A DNA stretch of 64,000 nt from Hydractinia symbiolongicarpus (Eukaryota; Cnidaria; Hydrozoa; Anthoathecata; Hydractiniidae). Position numbers and translations under genes: made by a program. Positions 1 to 10,330 of the stretch are shown one piece after another (positions within the stretch are counted from its first letter, which is position 1; each line of letters begins with the position of its first letter). The notes under the pieces were generated by a model. The model was given only the letters and a program-made list of their open reading frames with translations, had not been told where the DNA came from and searched no databases. Where the stretch lies: assembly GCF_029227915.1 (NCBI RefSeq), contig NC_079884.1, positions 8,742,001 to 8,806,000 of the forward strand, written 5' to 3'.

Positions 1-859
1 TTTAGTCCTGGACACTAGCTTGTAAAATACATGTCAATAACTCGTAAACATGATACCTGCTATATTGTTCTATTACCAGAAGCAAATCATTTCAATATTC
101 TCAATGTGATTGCAAAGATATAAATAGATTAGAATAACATTCAACACAAAAGAAAAAATTATCTCCAGAATCGTGTTTTAGAGAGAGTGAAGAGATCTTT
201 ATAACGCAGACAACTGAATTTCATTCGGTATTTTTAGACTTAAAAATCATTTTTCAGAAGCGACGTTGGTTTGTTTGCTTGTTTGTTCAGAAGCAAAAGA
301 GTTCGCTTGAAAGTTACTACTCCGTCATAAGTCAATTGAGGTTCTACCTGGTTCTGGCTATCATATATAGCCTGCGTTGGTCCGCACTTTCTGCAGTTGA
401 GTTGAATATAACGCAAATCAGTCAAGACTTCTGGCTCTTCGGAGTGTCAGGTCCCTGTGACATGGTTCCAAATGGGACTGATGATTCAATCGTAAATCAA
501 CAAAACGCCAGGGCTTAAAGTGTTAGCATGTAATCTCAATGCCAGCTTCAACTCACTATTAAACATAGAAAACTAACGAATAAAGAAAATAACACTGTAA
601 AAATAGTGTTTTTCAATAAATCTAACACCAACATAAAAGCATATTGGATGCAAGTGCATTCTTCGCCAGTCTCTCGTTTGATTATATCATTTGCCTTTCA
701 GGCACCCTAGCAGGACTGTGAGTACAGTAGCAAAAATGTGCGAGTATTTTTGACGTACTCAAGCGCGCATTATACTCGTCCTGTAATTGTGGAATACCCT
801 TGTGGAAGAAATTACTCGTACCCGCAGTTTAATACTGGTGTATATAGTTACTCGCGATC
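1..859. other. Non-coding flank, no gene seen
   Basis: I see no convincing coding region here. Short open frames exist on both strands but lack family resemblance, splice context or coding character. A stretch around 440-545 resembles one near 55.56 kb and may be an old SINE fragment (listed separately). The LINE remnant begins near 860. Confidence 0.5.
440..545 (+). repeat. Possible decayed SINE fragment
   Basis: This stretch shares the block CATGGTTCCAAATGG, and further on a GTYAGCATG-like block at similar spacing, with 55565-55655. The better preserved copy near 55.6 kb has a GTTCGAGTCTC box resembling a Pol III B box. The similarity is short, so the repeat assignment is tentative. Confidence 0.3.
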
Positions 860-3169
860 GGCACTGTAGCTTCTTTTATCCCAATTCCACTTATATATTT
901 TTTTCTTTCGAATTTTTGTCCACTTTGGTGTCTTATTTTCCTCATTTTATTTTCCTTCTGCACTATTTCTTCTTCTAGTTTCTTTTCAATTCCTCCCTTT
1001 ACTTTTTTTTGTCATCTTTTCTACATGTTCCAACTCCACTCCTATCTTATTTGCAATCTTTTCTGTTTCCTTGTACCAACCATTTTGTCCATTTCTTATC
1101 TGATCTAATATCACCTGTTTGCCAAGTCTATCCTCATCTGATGACATCATGTTTTGGTACAACATCAGTCTCTTGCAGCAAATCCTTTTTTCGATTGTCC
1201 ATATTCCAAGTTTTTTCATCAATTCCAAGTAAGGTGTAGTTTCAGGTGCATTCAATAATCTCTTTACTATTTTACCTTGTACCCTTTCCAGCCTTTCAAT
1301 CTGCTGCTCTGATATTACTGTCCAGCATTCTAAGTTGTATGTTAAGGCACTAACAACTGCTTTTTCAAACAGGACAAGTTTAGTTACTGTTGATAGACTT
1401 CCTACTAGCTCTTCTTTTCCTATTTTGCACACTTTTGCACACTAATTACACCTTCTATTCCCTTTTCCACTTTCTCAATCTGCCTATACATTGTTCCTTC
1501 TTTTCCAATCCAGTTTCCTAAATAACCTTCAATTCTACCTTGTCTTTTTTCTATTGTAACGTCACTTGATCTTGGTTCTTTCCTTCCTGTCCAGATCAAC
1601 ATATATTTTGTCTTGTCTCTGTTAAATACAAAGCCTTTCATTCTTTCTATTTCAGCTAGATTTTTTCCTACCTCTTCTACTGATTCATTTGACTGTACAG
1701 CCCCTATATCGTCAACGTTATACCAGTGTCCCAAGTTCCATGCTCGGTGAGATCAAAGTCTTGGGTAAAACTTCTCCCATCTCGTCTACCTTCGAGGTGC
1801 TACTACAGCAAAACTGTGGTCCAAAGATTGTTCCTTGTTTCACCACGTTTTCAACATCAATTTTATCTGTAATTTCTGGTGGTGTAATTATTTTTATTTT
1901 CGCTTCTTGGTTTAGCTTATGGACGCTGTGACGCTTTCCTTTCTCTCATGCCATCCTTCGTCAAGTCTATTATGCAATCTTCCGGCCACAATTTGTCGAA
2001 GCATTTCTCAGCATCTGCAAAAAGCATACAGGTGTCTTTCTTTATTTCCCTGTTCAAGTCAATTACAGCCTTTATCACAGTTATCTTTCGTCGATCTCTT
2101 TTTTCTTCCTCCGTTTTGGTGCTTATTGTTTCTCAATTTTCCCTGTACTTCTTTCAATACTATCTTTTCTAAAATCTTACCTAGTATACTTGTCAAAAAT
2201 ATCCCTCTCCTGTTCTTCATTAATGTTTTCTGTCCTTTGTTCTTGTGTGCAGATTTAATTTGCATTTCTTCCCAATGTTGAGGTACTTCCAATGTTTCCA
2301 ATATATTGTTAGTCAGTATCCATATTGATTTCACCATTTTATTTCCGATATCTTTTATCATTTTGTCACACCACTCTGCACAGTCTCCAGCCTTTCTTCT
2401 TTTCAGCATCTTTATCACTCTCTACTGTTTCAATCTTGACTCTCATTGGGTCTTGCCTGTTTTGCTCTGTCACAATATCCTCTGCTTTTTGTATTACATT
2501 TTGTTTTACCCATTTTTCTGATTTTTCTTCTTTTATAGGTTTTGTACACAATTATTGGTAAAATTCTGTATACACCTTTTTTTATCTCCTCTGGGACTGA
2601 CTTTATATTTTCCTTGTTGTCTTTCATTTGTGTCCCAGTGTCCTTCTTCCTCCCTATCAATTCCCTTCTAAATTCCCAAAAACTCTCCTCTTTCATCCCA
2701 CCTCCATTCCTTCTTAGTTCTTCAACAACTTTGTGAATTTTCTTGCATACCCTCCTTTCTTTTCTTCATATATATGATGATTGATCTATTTATTTCTGTT
2801 AATTATCATATTATCTCTCTTTTCCCTTTTTAAATTTCTTTTCAACCTCAATAACTTTCTAACTATTCTATTCTCTCTTTTCTCGCTTATTTCTACTTGG
2901 CATCTGCTCTTCATTTCAAACACAGTTTTTGCCCATTCATTGTATATTCCTTGCTATGTCTTCTCTGGTCTAGTTAACATCTCCGATATTTTACCTTTAT
3001 TAACTTTTTGTCTGTACCTCGCATAACTCTTTTTCTTCATCATCCATCTTTGCTTTCTTAGTTCTTGTTTGTCATAAGTTTCCCAGTTTATTTTTTCTAT
3101 TATCGCGTTATGATCACTGTATACTTCTTTTAATTTGTCTCCATCTTTTTTAATGTGGTATGGAGTATG
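860..3169 (-). mobile_element. 3' part of a decayed non-LTR (LINE) retrotransposon
   Basis: On the minus strand several frames broken by stops and shifts together give most of a LINE reverse transcriptase. An N-terminal RT segment lies at about 2059-2418, with a block of the form NRRGIFLTSILGKILEKI. A degenerate catalytic box reads YNVDDIGAV at about 1708-1722 in place of F/YxDD. A C-terminal segment lies at about 986-1432 (YNLECWT, then IEKRICCKRLMLYQNM). A lysine-rich tail continues in another frame to about 860. The upstream end carries the SDH motif of an AP-type endonuclease at 3110-3118. The 5' remainder continues beyond the inserted Copia element at 8292. Stops, frame changes and the altered catalytic box make it non-functional. 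The clade was not determined. Confidence 0.85.
3165..3169. repeat. Target-site duplication, left copy (GTATG)
   Basis: GTATG directly precedes the left LTR. The same five bases directly follow the right LTR at 8292-8296, as expected for a Copia-type integrase. Confidence 0.95.
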
Positions 3170-3391
3170 TGTTAAATAGGAATATATATATAAGACTAAC
3201 CTGTAGGTTATCTTCGCAATAGTTCTTTCTGTGTATAACGCAACGCTAAATTAGTGTGATTGATTCAACTCAACACTATTGAACACCACTCTGACTAAAC
3301 ACAACGAATTACCAATGATACTGGTTCAACACAATTAAAACCCCACCACCAAGTGATTCTTATTAGTAATCGCCTAGATAGAAGATCAACA
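3170..3391 (-). repeat. 3' LTR of the Copia element
   Basis: This 222-bp repeat is identical to 8070-8291. In element orientation it begins TGTTGATC and ends TTTAACA. It contains an AT-rich TATATATATAT run near its 3' end. Confidence 0.97.
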
Positions 3392-3392
3392 A

Positions 3393-3401
3393 TCTCCCTC
3401 T
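3393..3401 (-). promoter_or_regulatory. Polypurine tract of the Copia element
   Basis: In element orientation the bases AGAGGGAGA lie one base before the 3' LTR. This is the expected position of the plus-strand primer for reverse transcription. Confidence 0.8.
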
Positions 3402-3685
3402 ATTTTCTTTCTGTTTGGCGTTCAGTTGGTTATTCGAATGTTGAGAGGAATTTATAGCGACTCCTACTCGCTTAGTACAGTGGTCTAGGGGCAAAACTGG
3501 CTTTTCACCAAAACCCTCTACTGTACTAGTCTTGGTTAAGACATCACTACATGTATCTCTCTTTCTTCGTGTGATTACTTGTGTGGAATTTAAACATAAA
3601 AATTCTAAAAGATAAAAACTCAAAAAAACTTAATTTTTGAACACAATATTCAAATTTTCATAACTCAACATTTAATTGGTCACTA

Positions 3686-6600
3686 TTATTCTTCATGACC
3701 CCTCTGTAGCACATTCATTAAGAGTGTGCTATTTGCTCCTTGTTTTGTTAACACGTCTGCTAACTGATGTTTGGTAGAAATCCACTTCAATTCAATCTCT
3801 TTCTGATTGATACTCTGTCTAAGGGAAGCCATATCAACCCTTAACCGTTTGTCTTCCAAAGATTTTGTTGAATGGGCAGCTTCAAACAATGATTTGTTAT
3901 CTGTATGACATAAGATGCCTTCTAGATTAGTATTCAACACTTCATTTATCACATTCTTCACCCATATGCATGTATCAATACCATTAACAAGAGCTAGTGT
4001 CTCAGCAGCAAGAGTGCTACGCGCAACTCTCTTAATCTTTTTAGACTGCCATGTGATAGGTGCCATAAGATTCTCAACACCTTTCAGGAAAATAAAAATT
4101 CCACTTTGAGAGCTGCCATCTTGAAGGTTCCCAAATGAAGCATCAGAATATAAGATCAGTTGTAATGGAAGCTTAAGTTTCCAAAATTTCAAGGAAATGT
4201 TGGGATCCAATTTCAACTTCTTTACCACTTTATTGGCTCTCATGACATCATCAACTACTGCACAGTTTAGTTTTGTGCTTAGCTGGCACACATCAAATGA
4301 AATGTCAGGCCTTGATTGCGATGACATCCAGTTTAGTTGCCCACATATACATCGGAAGTTTGATTGTTCTTCATGTGATAGTTGACGATGTCTGTCTGTT
4401 GTGTTTTGAATCTTGACCAGTTCCATACCTGCCACATAGTTCTTTTGGTCATAGTTAATTGAACCATTAGATTGTTGTATATTGACACCAACATATTTGA
4501 AATTGGAGTAATCTTCAGATCCAATGAGAAAAGTTTCTCTGATAGGCGAAATGACCTTCACTTGAAAATCATGGGATCCTCCCCATAGAAAATCATCAAC
4601 ATGTATTACAATCAGTCCTTGGCAGCAGTCATCTTGAATCCAATAAAATAATGCTTCATCAAATAAAGACATTCTCAACCCCAAGCCGATTAGCTCTTCC
4701 TTCACACGTAGATACCAAGCTCTTGAAGCATCAGCAAGGCCGTATACAACTTTATTTAGTTTCCAGAGCACACCTGTTGTATTTGCTTCCTTTGGTGGCT
4801 TTATGATAACCTCTCTGTCAATCTGGTTGCCTTGAAGAAATGCCGTCTTGACATCTAAGGTGTGACATTCCCATTCATAGGTTGCTAACATCGTAAGTAC
4901 AATGCGAAGACTTTCTTTTGAAAAAGTTGGGGAGTCCTTAGTCAGATTTTTGACCTCTTCTTCTTCAAAACCTCTTATGACCAAACGAGCTTTAACTGTT
5001 TTGTATCCCTCTATATTCTTTGTTGTGACCACCCATCTTGTGGATATTGGAGATTGACCCTTATCTTCTATGGTGGAGAAAACTTTGTTGTCTTCCCAAT
5101 TGGCTAATTCTTTATACTTTGCATTTAGGACCTCATCTGTAACAGTTGCTTGAGTCGATAATAGTACTTCTTCAGTTTCGTTTGTCTCAACAACAGGTTG
5201 CCAGTCACTCACACATCTTTTGAAATCTAACCAATTTATTTCACCTGTGTCTTCATTTTGGACATTTAAACAGCTACCATACTGTCTGCCTTCTTTTCCT
5301 TTTCTGCTCACTTTTCCTGCTCTGCTGTGGACTAATCCCCTTGTCCATTCACTGTCGGGAGTTAGCTTGTAAATGATTTTTGTCTTCAACTTTGGTATTC
5401 CTTGGACTGTTGACGAATTGCTAACATTTCGATTGGTTGTGATTTCATTTGTTGATATCTTGTGTGTTGTTGTTTCATTCATTGAGGCACCGTCTGATGT
5501 TGTTTCTTTTGTTGTTTGTAAATTTGTTGTTTTCTCATTTTCTGGTTCTTCTGTATTGTTACTGTCAAAATCATCTGCACCAACATATTCACCAAAAACA
5601 TCATCACGTTCAAGCGGAATGCAATTGTTCACTTGTGTAGTTGTCACTTCAGTACTCCTTTCCGTGTCTTGTAAAGGTTTTTGTGAATGCAAAACTTGGT
5701 CCAACTTCTGCAAGCGACACATGTGTACTCTAACATAACTTCCACCATGTTTTACAAGGACTTGCTTATTCTCCTGTCCAATTACAGTGCCTGGTCCATG
5801 CCATTTTTCACTGTCTTTTCTCTTATAAAAAACTCTATCTCCATTGATATATCGCTCATCATTGTAACACTGAACATTATGTCTCAATGCTCTTCGTATA
5901 CGCTCAGAAGACTCTGCTGCTATAAAGGCTCTTCGTGATGCATGCATTACAGCAAGGTTATGGGCCACGGTTTTGCTTGAAACTGTGTCATTCATAGCTG
6001 GCAAATGATCAGTGAGGATGCAGGGATAGTCGTGATTTTTACCATAAACAAGTTGATTTGGTGAGAATCCCTTGTTGTTTGATAAAGAATTCTTTGCACT
6101 TATAGCCCAGAATAGCGCCCGATTGTGTGTACATTTTGTGTCTTCAATAATTTTTTTCAGCATTTCCTTAATCATACCATTGTGTCGTTCACATAGTCCA
6201 TTTGACCAAGGACTTTCAGCTGCAGTTGTTGAAAACTCTATGTTAAACTGCTCACACATTTCTTCATACACTTTGTTAACAAATTCTCCACCATTATCAG
6301 CTAGAAACTTCCTTGGTTGACCAAATCGGGCTAACCAAATTTCAAAGATAATATCTGTTATTACATCTTTGTCTTTCGTCTTTGTCAATTTTGCTGATGA
6401 AAATCTGGTAAAAACATCTATGATATGGATAAACCATAATGATTGCGAAAGTTGCACAAGATCTAGAGCCACACACTGGTTAAATTCTGATGACATTGGT
6501 AAGCCAACAATAGGGCGCGGTCTTGGTTTTCTGTATTTGATGCACACTTCACAAGAGTTTGATACTTCATCGATGACTTTCATAACTTCACTTCGGTCAT

Positions 6601-8044
6601 TTAAGAAGGAATTAGATGCTTTGATGAGAGATTTTAATTTTTCAGCACTTGGATGGCAAAATTGACGATGAAGTTTGATAATCTTACTTTTTCTTGATTT
6701 TGTACTTGCACAAACAAAGGCAACCTGGGGTAACAAGTGGTCATGTTTCTTTCCATCCATCTCTATTATGTTGTTGTTCAAAGGTATGCAATAATGACCT
6801 GTAGTGGTAAATTTTAAAGGATGGTGTTCTCCAAACATTGTAACCGAATCGTTGATAAAATCTAAAACTGCCTCTGCTTTTTTCATGGAAACTTGACTCA
6901 GTAACAAAGGAATTTCGTTTGGGACAATTTCTGTCTCCAGATAAACTTCTTTTGAGCCAATAATTACAGGTAAGAACACTCTTTTCATAGAACAAACTGC
7001 TTCACTATCTCCAAATTTAAATCTTATTTGGCTGGGATGCTCTTCGGGCAATCTATCATTTTCAAGATTATCAATAAAACATTGATACCAAGTATTACCG
7101 CAAACGGTCTTTGTGCAACCACAGTCTAAAACTGCACATGACAGAGTTTCGCCGACCAGAGACTGCATTTCATCTTCTCTGATTTTTGCAAAAAACGTAA
7201 CCTTAGAATGACTGTCCTCTTTTCTAACATCCTCAGGTTCCTGGTTCTCATAAGAGTGTGGACAGTTTGAAGCCCAGTGATATATAGATTGGCAAATATT
7301 GCATCTTGATGGACTTCCAGATTGATCGGATGGATTCATTCTTCTATTGTTGGGTCTGGTTTTTCTTCCTGCATATCTCTGATTTGAAGCAGTTGCAGGT
7401 CTTCCTCTTCTAAACCTTGAGCGTTGATATCCCCCTCTTTGAGTGAAGTAATTTTGCTCAATTGTATCTGCACTTGCCTGAAGAACTGGTTCTATCTTTA
7501 CTTCAGTATTTGTTCCTAATGAGGCCACCGTATCCCCAAATATTTTCTTTAACTGCCGTACCATTGCATCATACCGTAGTTCATTTAAAGTTGCTCTTGC
7601 TAACTGTTGCTGCTCTGGTGTAAGGTTGGCACTTTGTAGAACTCTATATGCCAACACTCCATCAGGAAGTACCATATTATGTCCTTGGATCTTATGGTAT
7701 AACCGTTCAAACTCTATAAGATAGTCATTCATACTCATCTCAGGCGGTCGCTTAAATTTTTCAAAGGTTTCATAAGCTAGGTAAGCAGTTTGATTCTCAT
7801 CTTTTAAATATATTTTGTCCAATCTGTTAGTAATGGCTTTTACTCCAGTTGCTGCACTTATCTGTTCAATGTCTAATTCTAGAACTGATTCTTTAGCTTT
7901 CCCTCTTAAGCCCATGAATATAGCTGGCCCTTGTTTTTCTGCCTTTAATTCTGTCAGTGCTTGCCATATTTGCACTTCTTTTTTCCAATCTTTGTAACTC
8001 GTCTCTTTGTCTAATGATGGTGGGGGGACCCAACTTTTTGACAT
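3686..8044 (-). CDS. Copia gag-pol polyprotein (1452 aa), intact
   Basis: One open frame encodes Gag, protease, integrase, reverse transcriptase and RNase H in the Copia order. Gag occupies about residues 1-245. A CX2CX4HX4C zinc knuckle lies near 248-262 (CNICQSIYHWASNC). The protease active site near 306 reads LDCGCTKTVCG, with DCG where D[S/T]G is usual. The integrase has an HX4H...CX2C zinc domain (about 458-501) and catalytic D, D, E near 528, 582 and 618 (ALDL, ADNGGEF, CERHNG). The RT box reads IHVDDF near 1148, with HVDD where YVDD is usual. RNase H acidic sites lie near 1301 (SDASFG) and 1382 (TDNKS). No stop or frameshift interrupts it. The ATG lies 12 bases downstream of the primer-binding site. 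A noncoding stretch of about 295 bp separates the stop from the 3' LTR. Known family biology: it packages and reverse-transcribes its RNA and integrates the cDNA. Confidence 0.97.
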   Translation of the reverse strand: MSKSWVPPPSLDKETSYKDWKKEVQIWQALTELKAEKQGPAIFMGLRGKAKESVLELDIEQISAATGVKAITNRLDKIYLKDENQTAYLAYETFEKFKRPPEMSMNDYLIEFERLYHKIQGHNMVLPDGVLAYRVLQSANLTPEQQQLARATLNELRYDAMVRQLKKIFGDTVASLGTNTEVKIEPVLQASADTIEQNYFTQRGGYQRSRFRRGRPATASNQRYAGRKTRPNNRRMNPSDQSGSPSRCNICQSIYHWASNCPHSYENQEPEDVRKEDSHSKVTFFAKIREDEMQSLVGETLSCAVLDCGCTKTVCGNTWYQCFIDNLENDRLPEEHPSQIRFKFGDSEAVCSMKRVFLPVIIGSKEVYLETEIVPNEIPLLLSQVSMKKAEAVLDFINDSVTMFGEHHPLKFTTTGHYCIPLNNNIIEMDGKKHDHLLPQVAFVCASTKSRKSKIIKLHRQFCHPSAEKLKSLIKASNSFLNDRSEVMKVIDEVSNSCEVCIKYRKPRPRPIVGLPMSSEFNQCVALDLVQLSQSLWFIHIIDVFTRFSSAKLTKTKDKDVITDIIFEIWLARFGQPRKFLADNGGEFVNKVYEEMCEQFNIEFSTTAAESPWSNGLCERHNGMIKEMLKKIIEDTKCTHNRALFWAISAKNSLSNNKGFSPNQLVYGKNHDYPCILTDHLPAMNDTVSSKTVAHNLAVMHASRRAFIAAESSERIRRALRHNVQCYNDERYINGDRVFYKRKDSEKWHGPGTVIGQENKQVLVKHGGSYVRVHMCRLQKLDQVLHSQKPLQDTERSTEVTTTQVNNCIPLERDDVFGEYVGADDFDSNNTEEPENEKTTNLQTTKETTSDGASMNETTTHKISTNEITTNRNVSNSSTVQGIPKLKTKIIYKLTPDSEWTRGLVHSRAGKVSRKGKEGRQYGSCLNVQNEDTGEINWLDFKRCVSDWQPVVETNETEEVLLSTQATVTDEVLNAKYKELANWEDNKVFSTIEDKGQSPISTRWVVTTKNIEGYKTVKARLVIRGFEEEEVKNLTKDSPTFSKESLRIVLTMLATYEWECHTLDVKTAFLQGNQIDREVIIKPPKEANTTGVLWKLNKVVYGLADASRAWYLRVKEELIGLGLRMSLFDEALFYWIQDDCCQGLIVIHVDDFLWGGSHDFQVKVISPIRETFLIGSEDYSNFKYVGVNIQQSNGSINYDQKNYVAGMELVKIQNTTDRHRQLSHEEQSNFRCICGQLNWMSSQSRPDISFDVCQLSTKLNCAVVDDVMRANKVVKKLKLDPNISLKFWKLKLPLQLILYSDASFGNLQDGSSQSGIFIFLKGVENLMAPITWQSKKIKRVARSTLAAETLALVNGIDTCIWVKNVINEVLNTNLEGILCHTDNKSLFEAAHSTKSLEDKRLRVDMASLRQSINQKEIELKWISTKHQLADVLTKQGANSTLLMNVLQRGHEE

Positions 8045-8055
8045 TTCACTTTTAT

Positions 8056-8068
8056 TCCTCTGCTACCA
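8056..8068 (-). promoter_or_regulatory. Primer-binding site, initiator tRNA-Met type
   Basis: The plus strand reads TCCTCTGCTACCA, which is the 3' end of animal initiator tRNA-Met including CCA. The element strand is therefore complementary to it. It begins one base inside the 5' LTR, as expected for a reverse-transcription primer site. Confidence 0.9.
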
Positions 8069-8069
8069 T

Positions 8070-8291
8070 TGTTAAATAGGAATATATATATAAGACTAAC
8101 CTGTAGGTTATCTTCGCAATAGTTCTTTCTGTGTATAACGCAACGCTAAATTAGTGTGATTGATTCAACTCAACACTATTGAACACCACTCTGACTAAAC
8201 ACAACGAATTACCAATGATACTGGTTCAACACAATTAAAACCCCACCACCAAGTGATTCTTATTAGTAATCGCCTAGATAGAAGATCAACA
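8070..8291 (-). repeat. 5' LTR of the Copia element
   Basis: This is identical over 222 bp to 3170-3391 and drives the element on the minus strand. It is followed on the plus strand by the GTATG target duplication (8292-8296). Confidence 0.97.
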
Positions 8292-8680
8292 GTATGTTCC
8301 TCACACTCATCAATTTTAAATATTTCAACTTTCTCCTTCTCCCCTTCTATCATCATAAAATGAATTGTAGATTTCTTCTTCTTTTGCCACCTCAAGCGTG
8401 TTTATTATCCTCATTCTGCTTCTCCTAGCCATTTCTATTAATTCTTTACCACCTCTATTAACATTGTTGCTTCCTCCTCTTATTTTATCTCCTACTTCTG
8501 CATTGAAATCTCCCATTACTATTAATTTTTCCCCATCATCAGGGCTCTTATTTATCTCTTCTTCAATGTTTCTGTATTTTCTTCTGATCTCTGTTATCTT
8601 TAGTTTGTCTCCTTGTGGGGCATAAATTACCCCAATTTTATATTTTGTTTTTGTTCTGATCTGTCTTGTAATTGCCAACT
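8292..8680 (-). mobile_element. 5' part of the split LINE: AP-type endonuclease remnant
   Basis: The minus-strand frame reads VIYAPQGD, then VMGDFNAEVG at 8490-8513, then IEMARRSRMRIINT. These are hallmarks of the AP-type endonuclease of LINEs. A frameshifted continuation (STIHFMMIEGEKEKV) runs to the insertion point. Across the Copia element the frame resumes as TPYHIKKDGDKLKEV followed by YSDHNA, the catalytic SDH box. No upstream LINE sequence is recognisable beyond about 8680, so the element is 5'-truncated or degraded. Confidence 0.85.
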
Positions 8681-8912
8681 TTTAAATTTTTTATCTGTGA
8701 TCTTAAAATGTCTACAAATCTGCGCTCCAACATGTGATTGGGGTGTGAAGAAACTACTTTTAGCTAATATCTGTACAATATCTTGACGGACCTTAAAAAG
8801 TACTTTTCTTGCATACAAGGTATGCAGTAAGCTTGCAGATTTCCATTCACTAGACCAATAGGGTAAGTTAATGCCCATTCTTCTTACTTTACAAATTTTG
8901 TTTTCTTTAGCC

Positions 8913-10330
8913 CTCAAAATTAGAATTTTTTTACGTCGGCTTTTAAGTTTTATTGCCGACGTGAGATACATTTCAACTGATTTGCGTCGGTGTTGCGTCG
9001 GTATTTTTTTTTGTAGTAAAATTTTTCAGCTGGCAAAAAATTTCGTCATTCACCTTGTATTGGGGCTAGACCTCACATAAATTCGATGTATTGATTTCCT
9101 AAGACGAAGACAAATGGAAACGGACTACAAGTTTCATGATCTACTTTCCTGATGGTGTAATTCGTTAAGTTAATAGTTCACTGCCAACTGGCTTTCTATA
9201 TGTTTCGAGACGAACTCATTAGAAAGTACGTTGTACTCGTGCTATTTACGAACTGAAGGTCAGGGCATTGAATAAGTTGTATATCGCAGAAGTCGCCGGT
9301 GACATGTTTCGAAAATGCTTGTCACCGGCACAGTTCACTATGAAGCAAAACTGTACAGGAAACTCAATTTATAGAGTCTTCGCAGAACAGCTCTCCTCAC
9401 AAAACCGAGGGCAGGGCTGACTTATCGCCTGATGTGTCGTGTGGGAGAGAGAACTACCGGACTTCTTTTTAATACGATATACAATTTTTTGATTATTGTT
9501 ATTACGAATCGAATGGCACCACGGTATTTCTGTAATGTGAATAATTTTAGTGATAATGACCTAACTTACTGAAAATCGAGTGTAATTATTCTTCAGTCGC
9601 AATGAGTGGGGGAAGCTCAAACAATATCACAATTAACATTATTTGATTCTGCTTGCCACAGTTCCTTTCAAATTTTCATTATTTTTGTTGTTTTGATAAT
9701 GACATCTACAAACTTTGCAAAGGACTTTAGCAATTTCATTAGAGTCATTTTCCGATTCAAACCCTAACTCAGGAAAATTCCACAAAAGAACTGTTTTGTT
9801 TTTCACCATGTTTACTTTTTTATTTTATTTTATTTTCGTGAATTCAGGAATTTATTCCATCCGTCAGTTTCGAATGAATAAATAAACCGCCGAATACTGT
9901 ATGAATTCCCGTGTGCATTCCCATGTGGAGACCTGGTTTCTTTTAGGATAAGGAACTCGAGAAAAAATGTATGCCAGTTTTCATATTACGCCAGAGAAAA
10001 TGTGATGTAAAAATTCACCACAAAGGCTTTAATATTACAAAGAATAACATGTGATCAGTTGAAAAGTTTGTTTTTCAAAAAAAATGGTAGTAGAAACAAG
10101 GTTATAATACGTGAGCAGGTACGAGAGAAATATGTTCTTAAAAGTCCGCCAAAATAAAAATTAATTCTTTGTTAATTTTTTTCTTCATTAATGTTGAAAA
10201 TGAGTTGTTGTTTTTAAAAATTTCACAACAAAATTACGTCGGCAATTTTTTTGCCGACGCAACTACGGTATTTTCTCATTTTACGTCGGCTTATAACGTC
10301 GGCAGTGCCGAATGCTGACGCTAATTTTAG
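8913..10330. mobile_element. Probable non-autonomous DNA element with ACGTCGGC end clusters
   Basis: The ends resemble each other in inverted orientation: CTCAAAATTAG at 8913 and CTAATTTTAG at 10321-10330. Each end has repeated octamers. The left has ACGTCGGC (8933), GCCGACGT (8955) and GCGTCGG (8984, 8995). The right has ACGTCGGC (10236, 10283, 10296) and GCCGACGC (10253). Paired octamers form short hairpins at both ends. No transposase frame is present inside. I did not find a clear target duplication, so the exact ends and superfamily are uncertain. The interior contains copy A of the hairpin repeat. Confidence 0.5.
9182..9505 (+). repeat. Dispersed hairpin repeat, copy A
   Basis: This is homologous to 55086-55370 in the same orientation. 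The core 9280-9486 aligns without gaps to 55147-55353 (207 bp, about 26 differences by my count). An imperfect 12-bp stem lies at 9295-9329 (GCCGGTGACATG with CTTGTCACCGGC). Copy A carries about 40 extra bases upstream of the core. A 46-codon open frame runs through it, but most differences between the copies change amino acids, so I do not regard it as coding. Confidence 0.8.

Larger units (their letters stand above)
3170..8291 (-). mobile_element. Complete Copia (Ty1/copia) LTR retrotransposon
   Basis: The element is 5122 bp and lies on the minus strand. It has two 222-bp LTRs (3170-3391 and 8070-8291) that I compared base by base and found identical. Each is bounded by TG...CA. The element is flanked by the 5-bp duplication GTATG, has a primer-binding site next to the 5' LTR and a purine tract next to the 3' LTR, and encodes one uninterrupted gag-pol frame. 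Identical LTRs and an open frame indicate a very recent insertion, potentially still active. It sits inside the endonuclease region of an older LINE. Removing the element and one target copy restores a continuous LINE reading frame across the junction. Confidence 0.97.

Noticed and set aside
986-2561. Numerous plus-strand open frames rich in Ser, Phe and Leu
   Set aside because: These are antisense shadows of the minus-strand LINE reverse transcriptase.
9280-9420. Coding potential of the hairpin repeat (46 codons open)
   Set aside because: Comparison with copy B shows most substitutions change the amino acid, and the frame is shorter there. This does not fit protein-level selection.
9430-9470. 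Hammerhead-ribozyme-like CTGATG in the hairpin repeat
   Set aside because: Copy B reads CTGCCG at the same place, and no GAA(A) core partner with matching stems was found.
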